Shown: in pieces, positions 6,058 through 6,124 of the stretch | How positions within the stretch are numbered: the stretch's first letter is position 1 | How the letters are laid out: each line of letters opens with the position of its first letter | Source: Sneathiella sp. | Lineage (GTDB): Bacteria; Pseudomonadota; Alphaproteobacteria; Sneathiellales; Sneathiellaceae | DNA length: 6,124 nucleotides | NCBI GenBank assembly: GCA_016765515.1 | Contig: JAESPT010000397.1 | Span: forward strand, 1 to 6,124 | Direction of reading: 5' to 3' | Made by a program: the position numbers and the translations under genes | The notes under the pieces: model-generated | What the model was told of the DNA's origin: nothing | What the model saw: the letters and a program-made list of their open reading frames with translations, nothing else | The model's database searches: none

Positions 6058-6072
6058 TTTATTCACAATAAA
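6058..6072. repeat. 15-bp inverted repeat upstream of the Lrp fragment
   Basis: TTTATT and AATAAA flank a CAC centre (6-3-6), just upstream of the Lrp-fragment start and overlapping the region before its ribosome site. It could be an operator for an Lrp-type regulator. It is AT-rich, so chance is a real alternative. Confidence 0.3.
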
Positions 6073-6088
6073 CGTAATTTCATGCCTA

Positions 6089-6103
6089 TATATGTGACAT
6101 ATA
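6089..6103. repeat. 15-bp near-perfect palindrome, possible operator
   Basis: TATATGT and ACATATA flank a single G (7-1-7, no mismatch). Its centre (6096) is 31 bases from the centre of the inverted repeat at 6058-6072. It overlaps the candidate -10 element of the minus-strand promoter. An odd-length 15-bp palindrome suits the AsnC/Lrp operator type, but this is inference. Confidence 0.4.
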
Positions 6104-6117
6104 AAGATTATTTGCAA
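6089..6117 (-). promoter_or_regulatory. Candidate promoter of the Lrp fragment/AllA-like/DUF1499 unit
   Basis: On the minus strand TTGCAA (complement of 6112-6117) is followed at 17-base spacing by CATATA (complement of 6089-6094). A TATATA in the same AT-rich run is an alternative -10. No convincing promoter lies closer to the AllA-like start, so transcription of the unit probably begins here and crosses the regulator fragment. The remaining bases to the right edge hold nothing else recognisable. Confidence 0.28.
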
Positions 6118-6124
6118 ACATAAA

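Noticed and set aside
1..6124. Possible mobile element, defence island, CRISPR array or RNA gene.
   Set aside because: No transposase, integrase, regularly spaced repeats, tRNA cloverleaf or rRNA-like stretch was seen on either strand; the genes are common housekeeping or accessory-metabolism families.

Overview
The window looks like ordinary chromosomal DNA from an alphaproteobacterium. The evidence is a PleC/DivJ-style sensor kinase core, a single-domain PilZ protein, a DUF1499 membrane protein and an Lrp/AsnC-type helix-turn-helix, all common in that class. Base composition by eye is intermediate. No species can be named from the sequence alone. I see no phage, transposon, CRISPR, tRNA or rRNA signature.

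Layout, left to right: (1) the 3' end of a PAS-HisKA-HATPase histidine kinase on the + strand, cut by the left edge; (2) converging on it, a 110-aa single-domain PilZ protein on the - strand; (3) diverging from PilZ, an SDR oxidoreductase on the + strand; (4) converging on the SDR, a class III PLP aminotransferase on the - strand, separated from it by a perfect 24-bp palindrome that looks like a terminator; (5) diverging from the aminotransferase, an alpha/beta hydrolase of the monoacylglycerol lipase/lysophospholipase type on the + strand; (6) converging on that, a - strand transcription unit. Read in its own direction, this unit runs from a 53-codon Lrp/AsnC DNA-binding-domain fragment, through an overlapping ureidoglycolate-lyase-like (AllA-like) gene, to a DUF1499 membrane-anchored protein 23 bp further on.

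Functionally, the kinase and PilZ protein suggest phosphorelay and cyclic-di-GMP signalling, although they converge and are not one operon. The SDR, aminotransferase and hydrolase are separately promoted metabolic genes whose substrates the sequence does not fix; the aminotransferase resembles pyruvate-dependent GABA/diamine transaminases. No gene is separated from its neighbour by more than about 145 bases.

The most unusual spot is the right end. An Lrp-type regulator is reduced to its helix-turn-helix and runs out of frame into the start of the AllA-like gene. Two 15-bp inverted repeats lie upstream with centres 31 bp apart. I found no convincing new multi-gene system.
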